Below are positions 16,259 to 23,258 of a DNA stretch of 64,000 bases, piece after piece (the stretch's first letter is position 1; each line of letters starts with the position of its first letter). The stretch is from Henriciella sp. (GTDB lineage: Bacteria; Pseudomonadota; Alphaproteobacteria; Caulobacterales; Hyphomonadaceae), in NCBI GenBank assembly GCA_030066975.1, contig JASJAO010000014.1, forward strand, positions 1-64,000, given 5' to 3'. Under the pieces are notes generated by a model. That model ran no database searches and was not told the DNA's origin. It saw nothing but the letters and a program-made list of their open reading frames with translations. Both the position numbers and the translations under genes were made by a program.

Positions 16259-17194
16259 TCACCCTGCCGCAAGCGGCTTGGCCTTCAGCAAGGCTTTCGC
16301 CTGTCCGGCATCCTGGTGCATCTGAGCGACCATATCCTCAACCGCGTCAAATTTCAGTTCAGGACGTAAGTACCCGACAAGTGCAATCTCGAGCACCTGG
16401 CCGTAAATATCGCCCTCAAAGTCGAAGATGAAAGTCTCCAGCAGCGGATCGCGGATGCCGGTCGTTGGCGTCCGACCAAAGTTTGCGACCCCGCCGCGCC
16501 AGTCTTCCTCCCCGGCAATCCGGGCACGAACAGCGTAAACGCCATGACGCGGATGGATCAGATCACCCAGATGGAGGTTAGCCGTGGGAAACCCAATTGT
16601 GCGACCGCGTTTCTCGCCATGCTCAACTGTGCCATCGACGACCCAGTCATGCCCCAGGATTTCAGCCGCTTTCTCAGGTTCCCCCGCAATCAGGGCTTCG
16701 CGAATCGCGGTGGAAGACGCTTTCGCGCCAAGCGATTCAATTTTCTCAACAATGGTGACACCAAATCCGAAAGCGCGCCCCAGAGACGACAACCGCGTCG
16801 CATCGCCCATGCGCCCGCGCCCGAACCGAAAGTCGAACCCCACGGTGACGTGGGTTGCGCCGATGCCAGCCGACAATACATCTCGGGCAAAAACCTCATC
16901 CGTCATGGCCGCCATATCAGCATTGAAAGGCAGCTCATATATCGCTTGCGCCCCCAGTTCCGCAAGACGTGCATTCCGCCGCGCGGGGCGGTAGATCCGG
17001 AAGGGTGGATCATCGGGCCTGAAAAAAGCCCGTGGTGGCGGCTCAAACGTCGCCACTCCAAGGGGAGCATTGACAGTTTCCGCGGCCTCAATCACGGCGC
17101 GATGTCCGGCGTGGACACCATCGAAATTACCGAGTGCGACGGAATAGCCGCGCACAGCGTCCGGAACGTCGCGATAATGAGCTATAACCGGCAT
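16259..17194 (-). CDS. ribF: bifunctional riboflavin kinase / FAD synthetase
   Basis: A 311-residue protein with an N-terminal FMN adenylyltransferase domain (GNFDGVHAGHRAVI, nucleotide-binding HxGH-type loop; later FRFGRGRMGD) and a C-terminal riboflavin kinase domain (GRTIGFPTANLHLGD, then HGVYAVRARI and the late ETFIFDFEGDIYGQ). It makes FMN and FAD from riboflavin and ATP. It is the first gene of the ribF-ileS-lspA group. The start ATG 17194 lies 8 bp after the MaoC gene, so that gene may be co-transcribed. Confidence 0.95.
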   Translation of the reverse strand: MPVIAHYRDVPDAVRGYSVALGNFDGVHAGHRAVIEAAETVNAPLGVATFEPPPRAFFRPDDPPFRIYRPARRNARLAELGAQAIYELPFNADMAAMTDEVFARDVLSAGIGATHVTVGFDFRFGRGRMGDATRLSSLGRAFGFGVTIVEKIESLGAKASSTAIREALIAGEPEKAAEILGHDWVVDGTVEHGEKRGRTIGFPTANLHLGDLIHPRHGVYAVRARIAGEEDWRGGVANFGRTPTTGIRDPLLETFIFDFEGDIYGQVLEIALVGYLRPELKFDAVEDMVAQMHQDAGQAKALLKAKPLAAG

Positions 17195-17202
17195 AAGGTC
17201 GC

Positions 17203-17637
17203 CTAGCTCTCGTCCTTGGACGGCACCATGACCACGGCTTCTCCTGAGATCGCGGCTTTACCATCGACAATGCAGGAGACTTTCAAAGTCACCCGGTTGC
17301 CTCGCGGCTGCATTTCAGACACCTCGACCCGTACCAGGACATCTGAGCCGATATAGACCGGGCGACGAAACCGCATGGACAGGCCAACAAAAATCGATCC
17401 CGGGCCAGGCAGATTGTTGCCGAGGATGCCGGAAATGTAACTCGCTGTCAGAGCGCCATGGGCGATCCGCTGACCGAACGCCGTCTTCTTGGCATAGTCC
17501 TCATCCATGTGCAGCGGGTTCCGGTCGCCCGACACCTGCGCGAACAGTTCCACGTCGTCTTCCGTAATGGTGTGATGCGTCTCGTGGGTCATGCCCACTG
17601 ACAGGTCTTCAAACTTGTAGCCGTCCTTGAACGTCAT
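17203..17637 (-). CDS. MaoC family (R)-specific enoyl-CoA hydratase-like protein
   Basis: A 144-residue single hot-dog-fold protein. The hydratase-2 motif is present: VELFAQVSGDRNPLHMDEDYA (catalytic Asp and His in GDxNPLH) followed by GQRIAHGALTASYISGIL. This class hydrates trans-2-enoyl-CoA to (R)-3-hydroxyacyl-CoA; PhaJ members link beta-oxidation to polyhydroxyalkanoate synthesis. Since phaC and phaZ occur at 43-46 kb, a PhaJ-like role is possible, but the gene is distant from them and its neighbour is ribF. Confidence 0.88.
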   Translation of the reverse strand: MTFKDGYKFEDLSVGMTHETHHTITEDDVELFAQVSGDRNPLHMDEDYAKKTAFGQRIAHGALTASYISGILGNNLPGPGSIFVGLSMRFRRPVYIGSDVLVRVEVSEMQPRGNRVTLKVSCIVDGKAAISGEAVVMVPSKDES

Positions 17638-17694
17638 GGGTTGGCCCCCTCCAAACTGTTGATCACGCTCTGTTACAGTGTGTTGCAGTTTTCG

Positions 17695-18552
17695 TCACCA
17701 CTTCAATCCCTGTAGCGCCCATGTCGCTCCAACTGCGTATTGTTCCAACAGCTCAATTACCTCGACATTGAAGTTGGCGCCGTGATTCGCCAAGCCGGTC
17801 CCAACATAAAGGCCATCATAATTGCGCCGTACGGCGCCTTTCATATCCGTGGCAGGGCTGTCACCAATACACAATACGCGGCCAGGGGCGGGCTCGACGC
17901 CCAGGTCTGAGAGTTTGGTCAGGGCGAGATCATATATCGGATCATATGGTTTACCGGGATAGATCACGCGGCCGCCTTCCTGTTCGAAGATTTGAGCCAG
18001 AGCCCCCGCGCACCAGTAGAGTTGATCTCCAACACGTACCTTGATGTCCGGGTTTGCACAGATCATGTCCATGCCGCGATCGACTGCTTCGGCGAGGCGG
18101 TCGCGATAATCTTCCGGATCGTCGCCAACCTGATCTTCCAACCCGATACATAATAAGGTGTCAGACGATCTTGCGTCGCCAAACTGCAGATCAAGGCTGT
18201 CGTAGAGGAATTTATCATGCTCCCAGCCTTCATCTGATCCCATACGCCAGAATACATCTCCGACGCGCTCACTCAGGATCTCGCGCGTCGCATCACCGGA
18301 TGTGACGCAATCATCATAGGCTTCGGGCGGCACACCGAGTGGATCGAAATAGCGGATCGCCTGCGCCTTTGGCACTGGTGCATTGGTAATCAGGCAGACG
18401 GCCCCACCACGATCGCGAAATCGAACCAGGGCTTCGCACGCCTCGTCAAAGGCCCTTCGGCCATTATGAATAACACCCCACACATCGCAAAGAATGGCAT
18501 CGTAGCGGTCTGCAATGGCTTCGAGGCCAGGCGGAAAATCAGGCTTTGTCAT
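17695..18552 (-). CDS. HAD-superfamily subfamily IIA hydrolase
   Basis: A 285-residue HAD phosphatase of the IIA branch (NagD/sugar-phosphatase-like; the alphaproteobacterial TIGR01459-type group). Seen: motif I ILCDVWGVIHNG, with the nucleophile Asp, where the usual second Asp is replaced by Trp as in this subgroup; motif II CLITNAP; a C2 cap; the Lys motif in YPGKPYDPIYDLAL; and motif III VLCIGDSPATDMKGA. ATG 18552 is preferred over a TTG at 18570. The substrate is unknown. Confidence 0.88.
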   Translation of the reverse strand: MTKPDFPPGLEAIADRYDAILCDVWGVIHNGRRAFDEACEALVRFRDRGGAVCLITNAPVPKAQAIRYFDPLGVPPEAYDDCVTSGDATREILSERVGDVFWRMGSDEGWEHDKFLYDSLDLQFGDARSSDTLLCIGLEDQVGDDPEDYRDRLAEAVDRGMDMICANPDIKVRVGDQLYWCAGALAQIFEQEGGRVIYPGKPYDPIYDLALTKLSDLGVEPAPGRVLCIGDSPATDMKGAVRRNYDGLYVGTGLANHGANFNVEVIELLEQYAVGATWALQGLKW

Positions 18553-18587
18553 GCCACGCCAACTAGGCAACCAAACCTAGCTGTCAA

Positions 18588-19817
18588 TCAAGCCCGCGCG
18601 GTTAAACGCCGAATAAGTTCGGCTGGCGGTGCTGTTTCTTCCATCAAAGAGGACTTGATCGGACGTGGCACGCCAAAAATATGGCCCTGCCCATAAGGAA
18701 TGGCGTATTCGAGGATTTCGACGACGCTGGCTTCTTCTTCCAGCTTTTCGGCGATTAGCGTAATCCCATATCGCGAGCACACAGCGGAGACTTCGTCGCC
18801 GCGCAGTTGGCGGTTGACCGAAGACACTGGACGCGGACCGTAGGGATCACGCAGCTGATCGATCAGTTCTCCGCCATTCAGCTTCACGAACCGAATGCCC
18901 GCATCCTGCAGGTGGGACAGATCCAGTTTCAGGCTCTCAGCATGATCAATCGAGAATCTGAATCCAAGATCGGTCAGTTTCCGCATCGCCGCTTTCATTT
19001 CGGCGCTGCGATTCGCGAAAAGATCGGCCCTGATCTCAAAGATCAGCGCTCCGGCAAGGTCCCGGTTCTTTTGCATATGTTCGAGGAAGAATGGAAAAAA
19101 GTGCGGATCCTCAAGAGAGCGTGAGAACACATTACAGAACACGCCCACACGACGATCCCTTGCAGCCAGACGGCGAACGACTTCGACGGAGCGATACAGC
19201 ATCATATTGTCTATGACGCCCATCATGTCGGCCCGCCTTGCTGCGTCCAGAAAATCAGCTGGCAGAATCAGCGCACCATCGGCGCTGCGAAGCCGGGTGA
19301 AGCCCTCGTAGAACAGGACCCGGCGCTGTGGCAGAGACACAATAGGCTGCAGGTGAAGGTCAACGCGGCCATCTTCCAGCGCATCCTTCACGGCTCGCAG
19401 CACCGCATCATCCTGTGGCTCGACCTGCCCGTCTGTTTCGGCCGTTTCGAGCTTCGTTTCGAAGCTGCGCGACAGGCGCTCAATCACCGTTTCCAGCTGC
19501 TTCATTTCAGAAACCAGGGCGTCGCGGCGTTCGGTAAGTTCCTGTTTCACCATGCTTTCAACGGCGTCCGTACGCGCCTCGACCACACCGAGCCGCTCGG
19601 CCGTGTCTTTTTGCGAGACTGTAACAGCATCAATCCGGTCATTCAGGTCCGTGCTGTCATTCGCCCGAGTGGCGAACAGGTGAACTTGACCCAGCAAAGC
19701 CGTGACAACAGCGCCAGCGCAGATCGCCAGGGCCAGGTCCACGCTCGCAAACGCGTTGAGCGCCCAGCCGGTTACCGCACCGATCACGGCATAAAGGGAG
19801 AAAAAGACAGCGAACAT
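18588..19817 (-). CDS. membrane protein with degenerate EAL domain, TipF-like
   Basis: A 409-residue protein with two N-terminal membrane helices (about 1-20 and 26-48), a coiled-coil stretch (52-130) and a C-terminal EAL domain (136-400). The active-site motif is changed: YEGFTRL (Glu171-Gly-Phe) in place of EALLR, and FSIDHAES in place of the DDFG loop, so phosphodiesterase activity is unlikely. This architecture matches TipF of Caulobacter crescentus, a c-di-GMP receptor that recruits flagellar components to the new pole. No flagellar gene is present in this window, so the assignment rests on architecture. A TTAA-N7-CTAA sequence at 19831-19845, close to the start codon, resembles a CtrA half-matching site. 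Confidence 0.72.
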   Translation of the reverse strand: MFAVFFSLYAVIGAVTGWALNAFASVDLALAICAGAVVTALLGQVHLFATRANDSTDLNDRIDAVTVSQKDTAERLGVVEARTDAVESMVKQELTERRDALVSEMKQLETVIERLSRSFETKLETAETDGQVEPQDDAVLRAVKDALEDGRVDLHLQPIVSLPQRRVLFYEGFTRLRSADGALILPADFLDAARRADMMGVIDNMMLYRSVEVVRRLAARDRRVGVFCNVFSRSLEDPHFFPFFLEHMQKNRDLAGALIFEIRADLFANRSAEMKAAMRKLTDLGFRFSIDHAESLKLDLSHLQDAGIRFVKLNGGELIDQLRDPYGPRPVSSVNRQLRGDEVSAVCSRYGITLIAEKLEEEASVVEILEYAIPYGQGHIFGVPRPIKSSLMEETAPPAELIRRLTARA

Positions 19818-19912
19818 CCAGTTAAAGCCCTTAAAGCTGTGCTAACCTTAACAGATACGGGCCAAGTGTTAACGAATTGGAAGCTCTAATGCTGATTTGA
19901 GGCAAATGCCAA

Positions 19913-20386
19913 TTATCGATTGAGGTCGTCTTCTTCGTTTCGTGCCTCATCGAGGACTTCACGCAACAGGGTCAAGGTCGGGAGAATTTTCGACACGTCG
20001 TCCATCTTAAGTTTGGATTGCAACTCGCCAGCCACAGGGACAAGTGCCTTGATCCCCCGCTCTCGCGCAGCGCGTCCTTCAGATGTGATAGTGACCAGCT
20101 TTTGCCGCCGATCTTTCTGACTGCTGACGACTTCAACATAGCCCTTGGCTGATAATTTACCGAGAATGGCCGTCATGGACGGCTTGGTCATTTGAAAGGC
20201 CCGCGCCAATCGGGACGGTGATTTGGCCCCGCCCAGGCGAACAAAGTGATTCAGTACGCCGAACTCAGACAGGTTCAGATCCGGTGCCAGACGTTTGGCA
20301 AACCACGTAGATGAGAGTTGATTGATGATGCCGATTTCATTGAACACTTGAAACAGGATTGGATCGGCAGATTTCGATTCGGTCAT
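19913..20386 (-). CDS. MarR family transcriptional regulator
   Basis: A 157-residue winged-helix regulator. The HTH region is LGGAKSPSRLARAFQMTKPSMTAILGKLSAKGYVEVVSSQKDRRQKLVTITSEGRA, with the typical DxR wing sequence. Its ATG is only 1 bp after the stop of the oxidoreductase gene upstream, so the two form an operon. The 18-bp palindrome at 21567-21584 in the operon promoter is the likely operator, giving autoregulation. Effector unknown; nitroaromatic, quinone or phenolic compounds are typical for such pairs. Confidence 0.9.
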   Translation of the reverse strand: MTESKSADPILFQVFNEIGIINQLSSTWFAKRLAPDLNLSEFGVLNHFVRLGGAKSPSRLARAFQMTKPSMTAILGKLSAKGYVEVVSSQKDRRQKLVTITSEGRAARERGIKALVPVAGELQSKLKMDDVSKILPTLTLLREVLDEARNEEDDLNR

Positions 20387-20387
20387 C

Positions 20388-21548
20388 TCAGGAGCGTATA
20401 AGTTTACTCGTCAGGGGCCAACGGGGAGAAGCGGGCGGAAACTTCGTATATCCCAGCCGGCCGAGCATGTGCACAACGCCTTGCTCCTCGACATCCAGCT
20501 CCCGTTTGGTCGCAGCATAAGTCTCGGCCATTTCTGGGAACTCCTGCAAAACCTGGCTGAGCGGATGGATGCACAGTCCGGCTTTTTGCGCTGCCAGGTT
20601 CATACGGACCCAGGACCGACCGGCGTCGATCTGACTGGCGCGCGTGTTTTCTGGCACCGTGATCCAGGCAAATCCCCCGGCGGTTTGAATAATCTCGCGA
20701 TACATGTCGATGCCAATCTTGTAGGCTTGACTGTTTGGATCCTGCAAGGCGTCGCGGTTCACGATACCCGCTGCCTTAAACAGGCCCATTTGAACGCCGC
20801 CCATATCGATCCCGTCGGGATTCGCGACAACTTCGCGATTTCCAATCCGCATCAGGTCGATGCTTTCCTTCAGCGTTTTCGGCGTTTCGTATTCGATCAT
20901 CCAACCGCGCCAGCAGAGATCGATGAGCCGTGCGACCCGGGCGGGCTCGACAGATCCGCCAGTACTCAGCTTGTCACGTGCGCCTGACAAGACGGCGGCC
21001 AAACTCTCTGGCGAAACCGGTTTCGAGGTGTCGAACGGATCTTTCGTGGATCGTCGCTCCAGAATCTCCGTGAACAGCGGATCGACATTGACCGCCTGCT
21101 GACCGGAGATTTGAATCTTGGCGATGCGATCCGTTGTCAGGCGAGGTTGCGGCTCGCCGTCAGGGAATATCTGTATATCGACGGCGTAGCCTTTCGCAGC
21201 CGCGGCCATACTAAACAGCTCAAGCATACATCCGAACCCAATCGTGATCTGGCGATCAAAGGGATCGGTATGCGGCAGGCGCTTGTCGAGATCGCAATAG
21301 ACATCCACACTCGTCTCGCCCATCAGTTCAAACATCCAAGGCTGTCGATTATGCGGATTGGGCGCAAGGATCGCATAGGCGAGCGCATCTATGCGGGGAT
21401 CACCCAAACTTTCCCCAGCCTGTGACCACGGTAACCTTGCTCGGTCCATGCCCGGCCCATGGACCCAACCGACGGTTCCGGCTGCGGCAACACCAGCAAT
21501 TACGGCAACGGCACCCCCGGTTTTCAAAATAGCTCGACGAGAAAACAT
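20388..21548 (-). CDS. twin-arginine-exported nitroreductase-fold oxidoreductase (Acg-like)
   Basis: A 386-residue protein beginning with a Tat signal, FSRRAILKTGGAVAVIAGVA, so it is probably exported folded with its FMN. The mature part has the nitroreductase-like stretch ALAYAILAPNPHNRQPWMFEL, in which the Asn-Arg-Gln-Pro-Trp run resembles the FMN-binding loop of Acg-type and classic nitroreductases, and a late MNLAAQKAGLCIHPLSQ. The electron acceptor is not known. I chose ATG 21548 because AAGGA lies 8 bases upstream and the Tat motif follows at once; ATG 21557 is possible. First gene of an operon with marR. Confidence 0.8.
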   Translation of the reverse strand: MFSRRAILKTGGAVAVIAGVAAAGTVGWVHGPGMDRARLPWSQAGESLGDPRIDALAYAILAPNPHNRQPWMFELMGETSVDVYCDLDKRLPHTDPFDRQITIGFGCMLELFSMAAAAKGYAVDIQIFPDGEPQPRLTTDRIAKIQISGQQAVNVDPLFTEILERRSTKDPFDTSKPVSPESLAAVLSGARDKLSTGGSVEPARVARLIDLCWRGWMIEYETPKTLKESIDLMRIGNREVVANPDGIDMGGVQMGLFKAAGIVNRDALQDPNSQAYKIGIDMYREIIQTAGGFAWITVPENTRASQIDAGRSWVRMNLAAQKAGLCIHPLSQVLQEFPEMAETYAATKRELDVEEQGVVHMLGRLGYTKFPPASPRWPLTSKLIRS

Positions 21549-21566
21549 AGACGCCATCCTTTTTTA

Positions 21567-21584
21567 ATTAGTTCACTAACTAAT
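21567..21584. promoter_or_regulatory. candidate MarR operator
   Basis: A perfect inverted repeat, ATTAGTT-CACT-AACTAAT, sits 18 bp upstream of the oxidoreductase start and next to an AT-rich TATATAT stretch. Length, spacing and AT content match MarR-family operators, and the downstream operon encodes a MarR protein. A repressor bound here would overlap the -10 region or ribosome loading site. Confidence 0.7.
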
Positions 21585-21692
21585 ATATATTTTCTCGACG
21601 CCGTGTCAAACCCGGAATCACCCCATCCCGCGCCAAAGCGTGACAAAGACGTCACACATTCAGTTGAGACTGGGCAACACCGTTTCTTGCAT

Positions 21693-21721
21693 TTGACATG
21701 CTGCCTCAGGCTTCTTACGAC
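21693..21721 (+). promoter_or_regulatory. candidate promoter of the structured RNA
   Basis: A perfect -35 hexamer TTGACA (21693-21698) is followed after 17 bp by TACGAC (21716-21721), an acceptable -10 for an alphaproteobacterial housekeeping sigma factor. Transcription would begin near 21728 and end at the terminator 98 bp further on. Confidence 0.5.
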
Positions 21722-21727
21722 GGACAC

Positions 21728-21826
21728 AAATCCTGATCGCCCCAGGTCCACGGCCATATTTTGGCCGGATGGGGGCGTCTCGGGGGAGACCGGGGTCTCA
21801 CGAAAGTGAGACCCCGTCGCTTTTTT
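21728..21826 (+). ncRNA. candidate small structured RNA, unknown family
   Basis: Between the promoter and the terminator lie three consecutive stem-loops with no gaps to spare: CGCCCC (21738-21743) with GGGGCG (21772-21777) enclosing CGGCC/GGCCG (21751-21767); then GTCTC/GAGAC around GGGG (21777-21790); then the GAAA-capped terminator stem (21792-21815). No open frame with a ribosome binding site fits. Size of about 100 nt, own promoter and intrinsic terminator are what a trans-acting sRNA would show. I do not recognise it as 6S, SRP, tmRNA or RNase P RNA. Confidence 0.5.
21792..21826 (+). terminator. intrinsic terminator
   Basis: A perfect 10-bp stem, GGGGTCTCAC/GTGAGACCCC, with a GAAA tetraloop (GNRA type), followed by GTCGC and six T residues at 21821-21826. 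On the opposite strand no T run follows, so it serves plus-strand transcription. There is no plus-strand protein gene upstream, which is the main argument for the small RNA. Confidence 0.85.
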
Positions 21827-21934
21827 CAGGACAAGTATCCAGCAATCGACAGGATAGAGGGTCGACGTTCATCCGACATCGGGCAGGCTCAGATCTGTTT
21901 TGTTCAGAAACCGCGTAGGCTCATCGAAACGCCC

Positions 21935-22099
21935 CTAAGACTGTTCCGGTCGCGTGCGATCCTGCTCCGGGGGGGGCGCCGTTTTTTCTGACTTAGGTCC
22001 GCCCGTTTGTTTTGGGTCGTCTCCAATCAAAAAGCTGGTAACCGACTCGCGGTGCGCCTTGCGAAGGTGCCGCTTTTTCTTTCTTCGTAATCCAAACAT
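21935..22099 (-). CDS. small basic protein, 54 residues, unknown
   Basis: A short ORF with a good ribosome binding site (GGAG, 7 bases before ATG 22099). The product has a very basic N-terminal half (FGLRRKKKRHLRKAHRES) and a Pro/Glu/Lys-rich C-terminal half. No family is recognised. It lies in a 750-bp gap otherwise without protein genes, convergent to the candidate sRNA. It may be real because of the ribosome binding site and sensible composition, but length alone does not exclude chance. Confidence 0.4.
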   Translation of the reverse strand: MFGLRRKKKRHLRKAHRESVTSFLIGDDPKQTGGPKSEKTAPPPEQDRTRPEQS

Positions 22100-22312
22100 G
22101 GGCTCGCTCCACGTAACAAGACATCAACGACGCTTTCTGGTTTCAATACTGTCGCGGCATATCAGCTTCGTGACACACCCAAATCCTGTCGCAATTTTCA
22201 TGCCAGATACTCGGATTTGCGGCATAGAACTGGTCCGCTCATCGTGTCTTTCTTGGAATTTACACGATTTCCGTCGTCGACCCAAGACCGAACTGGTCGT
22301 ATTGGCGCTCAA

Positions 22313-23035
22313 CTAGCGCTCTGCAGGCTGAAACAGCACGACCTGATCAGAGAGTGGCCAAGCCTGATCAACCGACGAGCACGTCTTAGGCTCGGCATCT
22401 ATGGGAGGGCTTGGGGATTCCGCCTGTGGAAACCACAGTCCACATCGCGCCAGCCCGAGTTCGACTTCATACGTCATCGTGTAGTCAACATAGCCGTCAT
22501 GGCTAACCTGCCCGATGACCGTTAGATCACCTGTATCGAACCCGGTCTGGGCGTCCGGCAAAAAGCCTAGGTCGCGCGATACGAGGATCGCGGCATCATA
22601 GCCACCAGGCGGTATGCCCTCGTCGACAATACGCAACGCATCGGCTTGTTCGAAGGCCGCGTTTAGCGCGTGGACCATGGCGCCCGTGCCGTCGGGCCCC
22701 ACCACCGGCAGCGGAGACTGGCGACCCGCATGCCACGAGACATTGCGAACCTCATCCAAACCTTCAATATCTACGCTCCGAAGTGACAACAGCATGACCA
22801 CATCAAGTTGGACAAGGTCGTCGGTGGCGAGTGCTTGGCCAACCCCGGCTGGGGCGCCAAACAAGACACGTTTGCCACCGGCAATCGCCAGTGCACAGGG
22901 GGCCTCCAAAACCCGCTTACCGCATGGCCGCAGAACAAAGTCTTGTGGCCGAATTTCGGGACCCGTTTCGTTTACGTTCGAGTCCGTTACGCCACAGGCT
23001 GTCAAAAGAATGGCGAATGCGATCAACCGTTTCAT
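22313..23035 (-). CDS. lipoprotein with a degenerate metallo-beta-lactamase-like fold
   Basis: A 240-residue lipoprotein (lipobox LLTAC near residue 14 when started at ATG 23035; a longer frame to 23083 lacks a signal at its start). The stretch VVMLLSLRSVDIEGLDEVRNVSWHAGRQSPLPVVGPDGT aligns by eye with the LLTHxHxDHIxGLxxLR...W..GR..PLPVYGPxGT block of RNase Z-like/MBL-fold hydrolases, but the metal-binding HxHxDH is replaced by SLRSVDIE. Thus it looks like an MBL-fold paralogue that has lost its metal site. Neighbouring genes give no functional hint. Family assignment is inference. Confidence 0.55.
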   Translation of the reverse strand: MKRLIAFAILLTACGVTDSNVNETGPEIRPQDFVLRPCGKRVLEAPCALAIAGGKRVLFGAPAGVGQALATDDLVQLDVVMLLSLRSVDIEGLDEVRNVSWHAGRQSPLPVVGPDGTGAMVHALNAAFEQADALRIVDEGIPPGGYDAAILVSRDLGFLPDAQTGFDTGDLTVIGQVSHDGYVDYTMTYEVELGLARCGLWFPQAESPSPPIDAEPKTCSSVDQAWPLSDQVVLFQPAER

Positions 23036-23258
23036 CGGACAAACGTCTTTCCTGGCTGAGTTTCGCCCCCACTGGTTCGCCATGTTTCAGAAGACGTGGC
23101 ATGACGTAAAAACATTGCCAAGCGCATGGACGGCTGTGACCTCTTCGCTACGATACGCTGAATACTGACGACTTTATGCAACGTGGATTTGAAGCGTTCG
23201 GTCATTGAGTCTAGTCAAGAATGGTAAATAGCTGGGTAGAGTGGAAGACTTCAATACG

